DNA of 64,000 nt from the NCBI RefSeq assembly GCF_032854445.1, contig NC_088302.1, forward strand, positions 30,225,979-30,289,978, given 5' to 3'. This document shows positions 10,444 to 20,692 of this stretch, piece after piece (within the stretch, counting starts at the first letter, position 1; every line of letters begins with the position of its first letter). A model generated the notes under the pieces. That model was given only the letters and a program-made list of their open reading frames with translations. It was not told the DNA's origin and did not search any database. Both the position numbers and the translations under genes were made by a program. This DNA is from Liolophura sinensis (Eukaryota; Mollusca; Polyplacophora; Chitonida; Chitonidae).

Positions 10444-11552
10444 TACTTGCGAACAGCCACAAGCATTAGGACACCTTCTGCGACGACTAGAGCCCAGACA
10501 TTATCGGCCAGCCATCCAGCCGCTTTCCCGAGAAGGTTCAGTAGAGAGGACATACTACCAATAATACCCGGAATCGCAGCGGCAGCCTTCCCAGCCAGCT
10601 TGCCAAGGGCGCGCGCCAGGGACCGGAGATGCTTTTTCACCCATTCTTTAAGACCAAGCCCGTCGGATGGAGGTGGTGTTGGCTGGATTCCCCCGCCAGT
10701 CAGCGCCAACTTTATCGCTAGTCCCAGTGTCGAGATCGCCATCCCAATTGCCGTGAGAATGGAGACCACGGTTATTCCCTGCTCCCGGAATAGGGTGCGG
10801 GCGCGCTCGGCCAGACTGGTATCCTTGTGTAGGATGCGATCGACCGTCTGCTTGATGCGGCGTATTTGCGTGCGCAGGGCTTAGGCCGTTAAAGAGGCTG
10901 CTTCGAGCCGGACCACCCTCTCGTCCTCGAGATTCCTTATCCGGTCTTCGATCTGGCACCGGGAGAATTCATCAGGGGCCTCCCCCAACTTCCGATTTTC
11001 TTTTGTGATGTCCTTATCGAGACTTGACAGCTTGGCGAGGTTATTCGCGTGTTCGCCTTCCGAGGTCTGCAGTGCCTTGTCAAGCCCCAGAAGTTCTCGC
11101 ATGGGAAGGGGAGGGTCGTTTATCGTTTCAAGAGCCCGCCCGACCTCACTATCCGTCAAGCTTGTTTCCAGTGCGTGGACAGCATCAGCGGCCTTTTTCG
11201 CTGGTTGGCTTAAATCCTCCAGCTCCATGGTATCTGCCTCGCCGGCCGCGGCACCGACTTCTGAACTTGCTGTCTCCAGGGCTGCAACTGCTGCCGGATG
11301 CAACGATGTCTGGTCTTTTCTTTTCCAGACTATAAAGCCCAGCCCCCCTCCCCCCCTAACAACATTAACCCCTCCTTCATTGGCGATTGTTGAGAGGGCT
11401 AGCGGTTTACCTGTTGGTTTGTTGATGATGTCCAGTTTGGGGTAGGCCACGAGTCGCAGACGCCCTTGGACAACCTTAAACTTCGTGTAATCGCGACAGA
11501 CGGGGGTAAGGCTGGGAACCGCCTTCGCCAAGGCATCGTAATAATCATTCAC
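10416..11552 (-). pseudogene. Broken conserved Polinton membrane protein (about 378 codons)
   Basis: Two long minus-strand frames, 11552-10881 and 10880-10416, are in the same frame and are separated only by an in-frame TAA at 10881-10883. The N-terminal half has the segment GLGFIVWKRK and then charged helical, coiled-coil-like sequence. The second half starts with a basic helix and leads into AIGMAISTLGLAIKLAL, a Pro-rich linker, an Ala/Gly/Leu amphipathic region and a last hydrophobic segment (NVWALVVAEGVLMLVAV). The two-part hydrophobic C-terminus is a recurrent feature of this Polinton family. A membrane or virion role is likely but unproven. Confidence 0.75.
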
Positions 11553-11558
11553 GGCGGC

Positions 11559-11714
11559 CTAGGTCAGCTCTTGTTGAAGGTTTCTGGCGGCAGCACCCCG
11601 GCCTTGTTGCTCGAGAACATCATCACCTGCAAGGAGAGGGGTCTGTTCGTCGTCGATATTGTTGTCCTCTTGGGCGTCGTCGAACGACGGATTATCAAAC
11701 TCGAAGTCTGCCAT
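11559..11714 (-). CDS. Small acidic Polinton protein (51 residues)
   Basis: It starts at MADFEFDNPSFDD and is strongly acidic in the first half, with a PLLAG motif and a Gln/Arg-rich end. I chose the ATG at 11714 rather than an earlier one at 11768 because the acidic start is typical of the equivalent small protein in other Polintons and the earlier ATG would overlap the capsid start. Only 6 bp separate it from the next minus-strand gene. Function unknown. Confidence 0.6.
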   Translation of the reverse strand: MADFEFDNPSFDDAQEDNNIDDEQTPLLAGDDVLEQQGRGAAARNLQQELT

Positions 11715-11758
11715 AATCCTCGTATTGAACATTACAAGGTATACTTTCAATACATACA
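11715..11758. promoter_or_regulatory. Compact divergent promoter region between two Polinton gene blocks
   Basis: Only 44 bp separate the ATG of the minus-strand block (11714) from the ATG of the capsid gene (11759). The spacer is AT-rich (contains AAGGTATACTTTC), unlike the GC-rich coding sequence on both sides. Bidirectional promoter activity is inferred from geometry. Confidence 0.4.
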
Positions 11759-13055
11759 ATGGATGCATACGGACGCAGGCTAAAACCCTTCAGAACACTC
11801 CGTAAGCCTAGTGGGGGGGGGGGGGGGTACAAGGTGTACGGCAGTCCTTGGTCGTCACCAACAACCCGAGTACGATCGACCAGAATCAGCAACTCTCGGT
11901 CCGCTTCCCCAACCTCGGCGCAAACGACGTCATTGTGCCCGGTACCGTCCGCTTGGCCTTCTCGATCACGATCAATTTATCCGACCCGAACGCCTCAGTG
12001 GTCGGGAATCTCGGACGCGCAGTAGTCAAGGAAACCACGATCAGAATCAGCGGGAGTGAGGTAATGTCCATCGACGACTCTGATGTGTTTCATTGCTATG
12101 GCGACTTATGGCTGACCAAAACCGAGCGGCAGAATGCGACCTACCAAGGCATTTGCAGCGAAAACATGCTTAAACTTCGAGTCGAAGCGGAGGACGTAAG
12201 TGGCGACGATGCTGGAGAAAATGCCATCGCTCGCGCCTTTGGCAACCCGTTCCACATCCCGCTAGACTTTGAGCTTCTAGATAGCCACATGCCATTCTAC
12301 CAGAGTGCCTTGGCCGACCGACAGGAGTACGAACTGACGTTCAACGATTACGGCCGGGTCATCCGGGCAACAGACGATGCCGACGCGACTTACACCATCG
12401 ACAACATCAGCCTGGAGTTCGATATGGTCACTGAAGAGGAGCTCGCTAGACAGATCCGCACCCAGTTTGCCGGGGGCGTCTCCATTCTGTATGATCGCGT
12501 CCTCCGCCACCGAAAGTTTGTGAAGGACAAGTCTGATACTCTCTAGAACATAAACCTGAACACGCCGGCGAGAGCAATGAAGGGCATCCTCATGCTGTTC
12601 GAGACTAAAGGAACCCCGTGAAATAGGAGGTCGGAATCCTTCTACAACCCGAAGATCACCAAAGTAGAAGTCACAATAGAAGGGTCCCCAATCAGCTGTA
12701 CAGGCAGGGCATGCGGGCGTACCAGCAGTGGGGCGAGGTCCAGAGGTTCTTCGCCAGCTCACCCCTACGGAAGCGGGACCCTGAGGTGGCCAGGGTCGTT
12801 AAAGACTTACGCCTGGCAGACGTCTCCCTAGAAGAGTTCTTGACGCACAAGCACGCCTTCTGGCTTGACCTTCGGCCAAGCGACGATGACGAGCTGCATG
12901 GCAGTGGGAGGCGCGTTCTGAACTCCAGCGAGGGGATTACGATACAGGTGACAAAAGAGAGAGAGGAGCTCGGCGTGTTGAACGTATATCTCTATGTGAT
13001 CATGGACGCAAAGCTGCACATCCAGAATGGTAGATTCGTTAGCGCGCTTTATTGA
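11759..13055 (+). pseudogene. Major capsid protein, double jelly roll (broken)
   Basis: This is the shell protein of the predicted Polinton virion. Pieces recognisable in order are GYKVYGSP, IVPGTVRLAF, SIDDSDVFHCY, HMPFYQSALADR, FDMVTEEELARQIR, YDRVLRHRKFVKDKSDTL and, in the last frame, HGSGRR and YVIMDAKLHIQNGRFVS. These match the family I know as the Polinton double-jelly-roll capsid, and the total length of about 430 codons fits. Four breaks are visible: a frameshift near 11845 just after an 11-base poly-G run, an in-frame TAG at 12544, an in-frame TGA near 12619, and a frameshift near 12690. The C-terminus overlaps the ATPase start by 29 bp. Confidence 0.85.
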
Positions 13056-13635
13056 TGACGCCCACTGCGCGATTATCTGCGTTCAGACGAACTGCGGCAA
13101 AACAGTCTTCGTGCTGGACCTGCTTGAGGGGCCTTTCCGCGGTTTCTTTCATCACATTGTGATCCTGTGCCCCACTCTTAAGTATAACAAGGCCTACCGG
13201 CGGCGATGGATACTGTCTAACCCTGAGGTCTATTGTTTTGATCCCGGCGAGCGGCTAAACGACTGCCTGAGAGCTTTCTACAGATTGTTCCAGGGGGAGC
13301 CCACCCTATACATCATCGATGATTGTAGCGCGTTAGAGGCGATGAAGAAGAAACAAAAAATGCTGTCATTCATGGCTCTCTCGGGCAGTCATGCAAAGCA
13401 AAGCGTCTGGGTCCTCACTCAGAAATACAACGCCGTCCTCAAAGACTTTTGCGAGCAGACAAGGTGGGTGGCTTTATTCCACTGCAAAGATCGGCACTCA
13501 TTCAACGAATGACTGGAGGAGAACCACATCATGGAGGCCGAGAGCGAAAAGGTTCGACAGAAGCTCAAGAACAATTTGCATTCTAAGCTCCTGCTAATGA
13601 CTAATACGCCCGCCACATCTAAGATTATATATTAG
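13027..13635 (+). pseudogene. A32-like genome-packaging ATPase (broken)
   Basis: A FtsK/HerA-superfamily ATPase that would pump DNA into the capsid. Walker A is VQTNCGKT at residues 19-26, where the usual first Gly of the P-loop is Val; Walker B is LYIIDD at 94-99. Length (about 200 codons) and position directly behind the capsid gene are typical. The frame is interrupted by an in-frame TGA at 13510-13512, followed by about 40 further well-behaved codons to a TAG at 13633. The stop and the altered P-loop Gly both argue that it is dead. Confidence 0.85.
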
Positions 13636-13660
13636 ACGTAGTCGCTCCTACATATTAATA

Positions 13661-14302
13661 ATGGATACCGACGAGCTTATAGACGATATTCTGGACGCAG
13701 AGGAGGAGGAGGAGGAGAAGCCCTGCCAACATCGCAGCAAACATGCACAGCAGCTCAGGGATAGGCTGGCGGCACTTGCGGTGGGTGGGCAGGTCAAGTG
13801 ATATCTGGGAAAAGACGTAACAGCCGCTGACATCGACGCCATGAGCGACGAAGACGTTGAAAGGCTACACTCCAGGCACGAGGCTAAGCTCGGTGCGCGG
13901 ATGTTTGACAGTCTCGGATGTATATTCTTGAGATCATATGTAAGGGCAACCAGCTGGCTTCTACCAATCCCACCCGGGAATCGACCAATGCTCATGGCAA
14001 AGCTTGCCACCGACCCATTTGCTGAACAGGCGCTTAAGAGTGCTAGCTGCTGGCTATACTACTGCTATGGTAAGTACTTGGCACCGTTAACCATGGCGCT
14101 AACCACTACTGAACACTACTCATTTAAACACCATTGCTCTCCTAGAAATGATGATCCAGAGGAGCATGAGTACAACGAATCCGGACGGCCCGAAGGAAGC
14201 GGAGGGGGTGACAGTGGATTCTACGAAAGACGGCCCTGCGAAGAATCCAAAAAGAGTCGCTGCGGGTCGAGCGGGTGCTGCAGCGAGAAAGGCCAAGGCT
14301 GA
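13661..14302 (+). pseudogene. Broken conserved Polinton protein of unknown function
   Basis: It opens with ATG at 13661 and a Glu-rich N-terminus (six Glu in a row), then meets an in-frame TGA at 13799-13801. The same frame continues with AMSDEDVERLHSRHEAKLGA, LPIPPGNRPML and KYLAPLTMALTT, a sequence type that commonly follows the ATPase in animal Polintons. After about 14110 the frame becomes low complexity and merely shadows the next gene, so the original stop was probably near 14110-14150 and has been lost. Function not known. Confidence 0.6.
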
Positions 14303-14684
14303 AAAGCTCAAGGACGAGCTTCGCGAGGCAAAGGCTGCTTTGCTTGGCGCAGCTGATTCCACCAAGAAACAGCCGAAGGAACCGGATTCTACGAAGGAGG
14401 GGGGAGCCATAGATTTTGCGAAGGAACCGGATTCTACGAAGGCATACCAAATCACCCGCTGGAGGGCGCCCCTAGCGTTATCAGGCGTTGGCGGCTTTGC
14501 AGTGCTTGTGTTGCTAAGCGCTTGGTGCAGCCGCTATACAGCACGAGGTGCAGATATTACGCCGTATGCACGAGCTGAAGATATTACGCCGCGTGCACAT
14601 ATCACGCCGCAAGAAAAGAATCTCCATCTGAATACACGTCGCGACCCTTTCTATATAGATCAGCATGTCTACTCCACGCGGTGA
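14148..14684 (+). CDS. Polinton single-pass membrane protein with DSTK repeats
   Basis: The N-terminal half is Lys/Ala-rich and cytosolic-looking (NPKRVAAGRAGAAARKAK), with four DSTK motifs; two of these sit in a duplicated stretch of about 23 bp (14375 and 14419). A transmembrane segment follows (LALSGVGGFAVLVLLSAW, about residues 108-125), then a short tail with ITPxAR-type repeats ending in DPFYID, a motif that recurs at the end of this protein type. ATGs at 14148, 14151 and 14166 are all possible; 14166 gives the most typical start. The last 20 bp overlap the next gene. Confidence 0.7.
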   Translation: MMIQRSMSTTNPDGPKEAEGVTVDSTKDGPAKNPKRVAAGRAGAAARKAKAEKLKDELREAKAALLGAADSTKKQPKEPDSTKEGGAIDFAKEPDSTKAYQITRWRAPLALSGVGGFAVLVLLSAWCSRYTARGADITPYARAEDITPRAHITPQEKNLHLNTRRDPFYIDQHVYSTR

Positions 14685-14904
14685 CGGAAAAGTGCTAGTC
14701 AACGCGGCCTACCACGCCGCCGTGGTCTCTCTCCTGGCTACTGGGTACGCTCGTTTCGGCCAGATGTTCCTGAAAGGAGCCCTCCAGAGGCTGGACTTAA
14801 CACCCCGTGACGTCGGCATGATCATTGCAGATGTAGGCCTGGCCATGTTTTCTAAGGACCTGCTAATTAAACAAGGGCTCTTTCCTCCCAATATAATCAT
14901 GTAG
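14665..14904 (+). CDS. Small Polinton membrane protein (79 residues)
   Basis: An intact frame with two moderately hydrophobic segments (AAVVSLLATGYARFGQMFL and VGMIIADVGLAMFSKDLL). Its ATG lies inside the end of the preceding gene, and its stop is 2 bp before the next ATG, so the three form a tight cluster. The small size and position suit a virion or holin-like membrane protein, but I cannot assign a role. Confidence 0.65.
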   Translation: MSTPRGDGKVLVNAAYHAAVVSLLATGYARFGQMFLKGALQRLDLTPRDVGMIIADVGLAMFSKDLLIKQGLFPPNIIM

Positions 14905-14906
14905 TA

Positions 14907-15335
14907 ATGGCCTCCATCGCAATGATGATGGGCGGCGCCCTCGTAAACGCTTTGGCCTTCAGCGGGAGCAACTATATGTTTTCGGTTTTGAGGAGTTCCG
15001 GTGTCAACGAAGAGCGGAGGCGCCATGACCGCGCTGTAGAGCAGCTCCAAGCCGCCCAGGAAAAATGGGCCCGAAAGCGCACTGAGCGCTTGGACTGGAT
15101 CAACGATGAACTCCGCCGCCAGAGCCACGCTGTCCAAACATTCCGGGATGTCGACGATGCAATCCGCGAGTATTCCAGGGTCACGGGCAAAACTCTTACA
15201 CGCGATGCACGCGAGGCGCTGCTGGGCTCAGAGCCACAGCTCTCCGATTTTTATGTGCCTAGTGAAGATCACATACACCGCGAGATGACCTTCGTCATCC
15301 TGGGGAGTTACGTAATCGCAAAACTCACCAAGTAA
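14907..15335 (+). CDS. Conserved Polinton membrane/coiled-coil protein (142 residues)
   Basis: It starts MASIAMMMGGALVNALAF, an Ala/Met-rich hydrophobic stretch, followed by a long charged helix (about residues 36-85, including AVEQLQAAQEKW and RRQSHAVQTF). A second hydrophobic segment lies near the C-terminus (TFVILGSYVIA). This hydrophobic-coil-hydrophobic layout is recurrent in animal Polintons and the frame is undamaged here. Likely a structural membrane protein; its biochemical role is unknown. Confidence 0.75.
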   Translation: MASIAMMMGGALVNALAFSGSNYMFSVLRSSGVNEERRRHDRAVEQLQAAQEKWARKRTERLDWINDELRRQSHAVQTFRDVDDAIREYSRVTGKTLTRDAREALLGSEPQLSDFYVPSEDHIHREMTFVILGSYVIAKLTK

Positions 15336-15347
15336 TCCGAACTGACT

Positions 15348-16493
15348 GTGCCGGACTCGCCATCGAGCTCCTCGCCGTATGGCAGGCACGATTTTAGTAG
15401 TGAGGTGGTTCTGCGTCGCGACGATCTTTTTCGTCGCAAATCTGTTAGAGGGCTGCTAGAATACCTTGATGACATGGCTAGTAAGGTGTTTGCTCGCCTG
15501 GCAAATATCTACTACAGCCCTCGTGGGTACTGGAAGGGCCGCGCGGCCATCCAGAAACTTGCCACTGCGGCTAAAGTCTCCGAAGATGTGGTCCGGGCCT
15601 GGCTGAAAAAGAAGGCTATCTGGCAGATATACCTGCCTCGTCCCAGAAAAATACCGAGGCCTATGTTCGATGTTTCCACGCCGAATGACATCCACCAAGC
15701 TGATCTTCAATTTCTACCACATAATCGGCGAGGCCGGAAGCTGTATAAGTAAGCGTTGACAGTTGTTGATGTCGTTTCTCGCTACAAGGAGGCGGAACCT
15801 CTGGCTACTAAAGATTCCAAAGAAGTCGCTGATGCTCTCTCTCGCATTTACAAGCGGGGACCTCTTCGATGGCCGAAGCTTCTCCAAGTTGACCCTGGGC
15901 GCGAGTTTATGGGCGCGATGAGCCAACTGCTGGCCAAACACGATGTCACTGTCCGCCGAGGCCACGTGGATATCCACCGAGACCAAGGCATAGTGGAGCG
16001 TTTCAACCGTACTCTGGCTGAGCGGCTCTTTGGACATCAGTACGCCCAGGAGATGCGCCTCCCTCCCGTACACCGGTCTACTGAATGGGTTGCTCGGCTG
16101 CCCTCTGTTGTGGCCGCTCTGAATAACGAGACAACGAGACTGATCGGTAAAAAGCCGAAAGACGCCATCAAGGCAAAAGGGGTGCCCCATAAGCCTTCCT
16201 CGACGGTTCCAGGTCGTCCCGTTGGACTTAATGAGCGGAAGATCCCCCAGGGTGTTGGCGTTCGTTATCTCTATCAGCCTGGAGAGCTGGAGGGCGGCCG
16301 CCGTCGCGCAACTGATCCTGTGTGGTCTTTAGAGATATATGAGCTTGGGCGCTCTGTCACAAAGCCTAATGAACCCGTGCTGTACTATCTAGACGATACG
16401 TCGGATGGCCTGCGACGGGGATTCGTTCGTGAGGAGTTGCTTATAGTGCCTCCCGATACTCAGCTTCCCCCGGATGGGGTTCTACGGCGTTAG
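15348..16493 (+). pseudogene. Polinton integrase, rve/DDE type (one in-frame stop)
   Basis: The enzyme would join element ends to host DNA. Catalytic residues are visible: D at codon 119 (HQADLQF), D at codon 182 (VDPGREFMG) and E at codon 217 (QGIVERFNRTLAER), with 35 positions between the last two. The N-terminal region is helical (SEDVVRAWLKKKAIW); the C-terminal part (GVGVRYLYQPGE to RGFVREELLIVP) looks like the SH3/chromo-like end of this family. An in-frame TAA at 15750-15752 splits it between the first and second catalytic Asp. There is no ATG before codon 43; 15348 is a GTG, so the true start is uncertain. The gene converges on the polymerase gene with only 27 bp between them. Confidence 0.88.
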
Positions 16494-16520
16494 TAGTTCC
16501 TGGATGTCCATTCCAGCCCA

Positions 16521-19500
16521 TCATCCTGCTGATGCCGCATCTCTATGGCCGTAAGCCAAGGTGTGGACACCATCTTCGGCGATCCAGCGCTTAGTCTCGA
16601 AGGGGGACAGTGAGACCTTATTCAGGTGCTGCCCATAGATATGGTGGCGCTCTGATCGCAGCACGTCCATACCGTGTCGGAAGATCTTCTTCTCGAAGAA
16701 GGCCTCTTTGTACTGCTTATGGCGGATGCACTTTTCCACAACTCCTTTTTCACGCCCTTGGCCTTCTTAATGTTGGCTCCGCCTGCCTCCAGAATGGAGT
16801 ACATCTTGGGGCGCAGACCAATGTATTCGGCGATCGGCCGCCCCTCGCACTCGTCCTTCATTTTCCCCAAGACCTTCATAAATGCTACGCTGTGCAGGGG
16901 GTGGTCTTGTGGGTAATCTGAGGTGTCGTACAGATTTGTATTCTCAGCCATATCCCTATAAACATCCTCAGTCTGAATCTCGAGTAGCAGACTATCCGTG
17001 TCAGTGTAGAGGAGCTGGCAGCGCTCTCCGTACTGGGCCTTCATGTGGTTATAGTAGAAGTCGTACTACTTGGAGAGATCTAGAATGCTCATGCCCAGGT
17101 AGATAGGTCGGTTTAGGACTAGACGGGTCTTGTGCATCTGAATCGCTGCGAGGTCATGATCAAATATGTTTGCCCGTGCGAAGCTCGGGCTGGCTATCAA
17201 GCGTCGGAGCTTGTCGTCTTCTCCAGAGCGTACCAGCTTGACGTCCACACGCTTCCGGAGGTTCTCCATGGTTTTTCCGAAGACCGAGTTGTTCATTAGC
17301 TTGTACAGGTCCTTCTCGAATTTACTCGCGGCCGTTTTTCGGAGCTCGGTGTTCATCCTGATATAGGGTTCCATCCAAGGGCTCTGGGCGAATCTCAGGG
17401 CCCAGTGAACCTTTGTCAGGCGCATTCCCAGAGATAGATACAGCTGTAGGTTCCGGTAGTGCAGGACGTACCGTTCCTTGTTGCGGAGGTTGGGGACCAG
17501 CTTTTCGACCTCGGTAGGCGCTTTCTTGCCTAGAAGGCTGTGCTGATAGTCAGACATCCACTCCTTCTGGACCACCAGACGCTCCGGGGCTAATAAGTAG
17601 CTGTTATGTGCGTTATGTAGGTCGGCTGGATACTCTAGGTCGGCCTCGAGGATGTAACCGGAAGGACTGTTGTGGGGGTGGGTAGCAATCGTTTCACCGA
17701 GACGATGCGCGTCACCTACCCACTGGAAGCCGCCCGTTGGAAGAAACTGATTCATAGCCCAGCCATATAGATTATTGGCGTCTAGGTATTGGATGTAGCT
17801 ATTTGGACTTTCTGGGTTGTATCCCTCCACCTGTGGATTATTGGCTTTGGCGTATCGCTTACTTACCATGGAGATACCTCCTCGCAACCCCTTCTCAATG
17901 AAGAGATGTTGGTCGTAGTCGGTCAACAGCTCCAGCTCTACCCCGGTCTTCTTGAACAGCGCATCCCACGAGAGACCTGGGCTCGTAAAGTAGTGAGCAG
18001 GGTCCAATCCATACTGCCGTAAACAAGTCTTCCGGAAGGCCTCAAACACATCAGCCAATAGGAGCACGTCTGTGCGGCAGGAAAAGTCTGTGTAGTCCAC
18101 CAGATTGGTGCAGTCAAATGCCTTCCATACCTGTTGAGCGTGGATGTAGTCCTCATCGCTAATGCCTTCGACTTTGAGCTTACTGTAGAAAGCCTCTTTG
18201 GGTGGGAGGCTGGACTCGTAAAAGCGCTCCCAGGAATCCATATACTCATAGGGGTAGACACCCTTGCGCATGAGTAGCTTTCGTTTTTCTTCGGCGGGCT
18301 CATACCGGGCTGTGATGTGGAAAGCCTCAGGTTTGTTGGCCTCCACCAGATTGTCAAGGGAAGTCGGTAAGAATTGAACGCTGTCGATGAAGCGGAGCTG
18401 CCTCAGCGAGAAGGCGATGTACTTTTCCGTGTTGTTGGGGATGCAGGAGATGCGGCCCTCCACCTTACTTATGGCTTGCATCAGGAGGTGCCCGTCGTAG
18501 CCCCGTAGGTTGTGGAAGACTACTGATATGGCTGTCTTGGGACCCAGCCGCAACTTTAGGTTGCATGCATTATGGGCCGCGCCTCTGTACTTGCCGGTGA
18601 TGTGGCAGTGATCGCGCACAGAATCGGCGCCTAGAGGCTTCTCACACACGTGGCAGGTTGCGGCGTTGATGTGGGCCTGCCAATCTTGGGGAGTCATATT
18701 TATGGGTATAGGGTTGGCTAGAACATTTTTGATTTTCCGCTCCTCCTGTTGGAGAGCTCTGAGGAAGTGTTCCGTCGCGTTAGGGCCTCTGTATTCCACG
18801 GGGCGTTTTGTGTGGCCGTCGCAACGCACCACAACATAGCAGTAACTGCAGGGCTCGTGGTGCTGAGTCTTTTGAGTGCTGCTCTCTGCGGGGCTGGGCG
18901 GCGGGCCTTCAACCTTTTTGGTCAGAGCCTCGAAGTCGGCATATATGATGAACGGCGCCGGTAGCTGTTTGTGGTGGTTCTGGAAGGAGAACTTGTTTTC
19001 CCCCTCTTGGGGCATTTCCACCCTCACCACCGTCTGGCCAATCCCTCGGCATTCCGGCTTATGCGCCTCGAGCAGGTCCTCCCTTTTGTAGCCGTGTAGG
19101 CAGCGCTCGCAGAAGTGTTTGCGATTTGGCGCCTTACTTTCTTGGTATAGGAGCCGATTGAGGTCTTTTATCCACGTATAATGGAATTTGCCCGCCTTCT
19201 CAATCAGCAGCAGATTGATTCGGGGCGTGTCGCCGGGCTGCTTGCTGAGGCGGTGCACGATCACACCCTTGTCCCACCCGAACACGTTGATGGCGAGGTC
19301 GTTCTTCCCCTCCACTTTAGGGATCTGAGAGATGGGTGTGGGGGCGTTGACCCCTTCAAAGTCAAGAAAATCATTGGTGGGATACTTTGTTGGTCTCTGG
19401 GGGTTTCTGGCGGCTGGAAATAAGGCAGACCGGAGTGCCCATCGGAGGCAGTCGTCGTCCTTGTTCTTCACATTGATGACTGCTTTCTTGTTACTCACGG

Positions 19501-20299
19501 CTGCAGGTAGGGGGATGTAGGACCCACCTCTCAACGGCTGATACCTTGCAATGTCAAGCCAGAGTGTTTGCACGCTATTTACAGCCCACCCTGACCCCCG
19601 CTGCGTCCATTTTTCCAGCGCCTCCTGGATGGTGGGGAAGATCTTATCTAGAGCCCCGTCAATGTCACCAACCTCTAGGAGGGCCTCCTGTTTGCTGCGG
19701 AGTACTGGGCTGGTATACTCTTCACTGCCATCGGCGTGGGCCTTTCACAGCTGAACCCTGAGGCCTAGTTGGAACTTAACCCCGTTGAGTGCCAGGATCT
19801 CTTCTTCTAGCTTCTGGCGAATACTGGCTCGAATTTCTTCTAAGAAGGCTACAGGGTCCGTCCAAACGCCTTCGGGTACGCCCATCTGCCAGGCCCGGAG
19901 GAGATTCCTTATAGCCCGGCCGGTGTTAGTGAATTCTAGTTTCTTTTCACCCTGTATTCCGCCTAGCAATTCATCCAACTCCTCGTTACTGAGGAGGTTC
20001 TTGGCGTCTTGCTTCAACTCCTCGTTACTTCGGGAGTTCTTGCTGTCTTGCAGCCGCTTCAACTCAGCCACAGTCGTTTTATGCCTGTCGAGGATCCCCT
20101 GCAATTCTTCCAAGGCATTGCGGGACCGTGGGTACTTAGGCCGCACACCTAGGAGCGTCTCAAACTCCCCCGTAGTGCTCGCGCTTTTTGAGGGTGGTTC
20201 ATTGTACGCGTCGGTGTAACTATGCACACGACTCTCTAATTGTAAATTTCTATAGCCGCCAGCCGTTTGAACTCGTCCAAGAAAGCCTTGTGCCTCCAC
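16521..20299 (-). pseudogene. Protein-primed family B DNA polymerase (two stops, one frameshift)
   Basis: Replicase of the element, about 1,260 codons. Three stretches lie in one frame: 20299-19748, then a long stretch whose open part 19744-17069 follows a TGA at 19745-19747, then 17065-16622 after a TAG at 17066-17068. Near 16745 the frame shifts and the C-terminus continues in 16739-16521. Numbering from 19573: a Cys/His cluster (C155, C158, H171, C175); ExoI IYADFEA (D213, E215); a CxxC plus DHCHITGKYRG insert (307-340) resembling endonuclease VII; ExoII NLRGYD; ExoIII with D502; motif A YLDANNLYG (D598); motif B KLMNNSVFGK; and motif C YTDTDSL after the TAG. The N-terminal 180 codons are coiled-coil-like. 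No in-frame ATG exists near 20299 (GTG there), so the start is uncertain. Confidence 0.92.
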
Positions 20300-20514
20300 T
20301 TCCTTTCACGCGTCTGGACCCTATTATGTCCGCAGGCCATGCAAAGCCGAAACCGGTTTTTAATGCCCCGACCACAGCTAATACATGGCTGGGTGCCAGG
20401 ACCCTGCGGCAGACGGTATAGGTGATCCCCGCAGTACTCCCCCAGACAACTCTTACCACAGAGCTCCGTGGAGCCGATGCGAAGCCACCGGCAATTATTG
20501 TAACCCTTTCGCAT
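20236..20514 (-). CDS. Small zinc-ribbon-like Polinton protein (92 residues)
   Basis: It begins MRKGYNNCRWLRIGSTELCG and contains nine Cys and several His arranged as repeated CxxC/CGxxC modules (PCISCGRG, LCMACGHN), which suggests one or two structural zinc sites. This small protein type recurs at the polymerase end of animal Polintons. Its tail overlaps the first codons of the polymerase frame by 64 bp in another frame. The frame is intact. A nucleic-acid-binding or regulatory role is plausible but unproven. Confidence 0.75.
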   Translation of the reverse strand: MRKGYNNCRWLRIGSTELCGKSCLGEYCGDHLYRLPQGPGTQPCISCGRGIKNRFRLCMACGHNRVQTRERKWRHKAFLDEFKRLAAIEIYN

Positions 20515-20582
20515 GTTGTATAGACGCTTGGTGTATAAGCATACCAGATGCGATGGGTATGTCTAATACAACCCCAGATGAG

Positions 20583-20645
20583 GCTGGGGGCCTCTATTTT
20601 GTTCTGGGGAGGGCCCCAAGGGGGGCGTGCGCCAGAACCTATAGT
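20583..20645. repeat. Imperfect internal copy of the right-end sequence
   Basis: GGCTGGGGGCCTCTATTT occurs at about 20583 and again 100 bp later at about 20683, inside the terminal region. GCCAGAACCTATA likewise occurs near 20631 and in the true terminus near 20718. The element end therefore has a decayed second copy of its terminal motif just inside the real one. Confidence 0.7.
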
Positions 20646-20692
20646 GTGTATACTAGAACTTCTGGAGCTCGCCGGGAATAGGGGCTGGGGGC

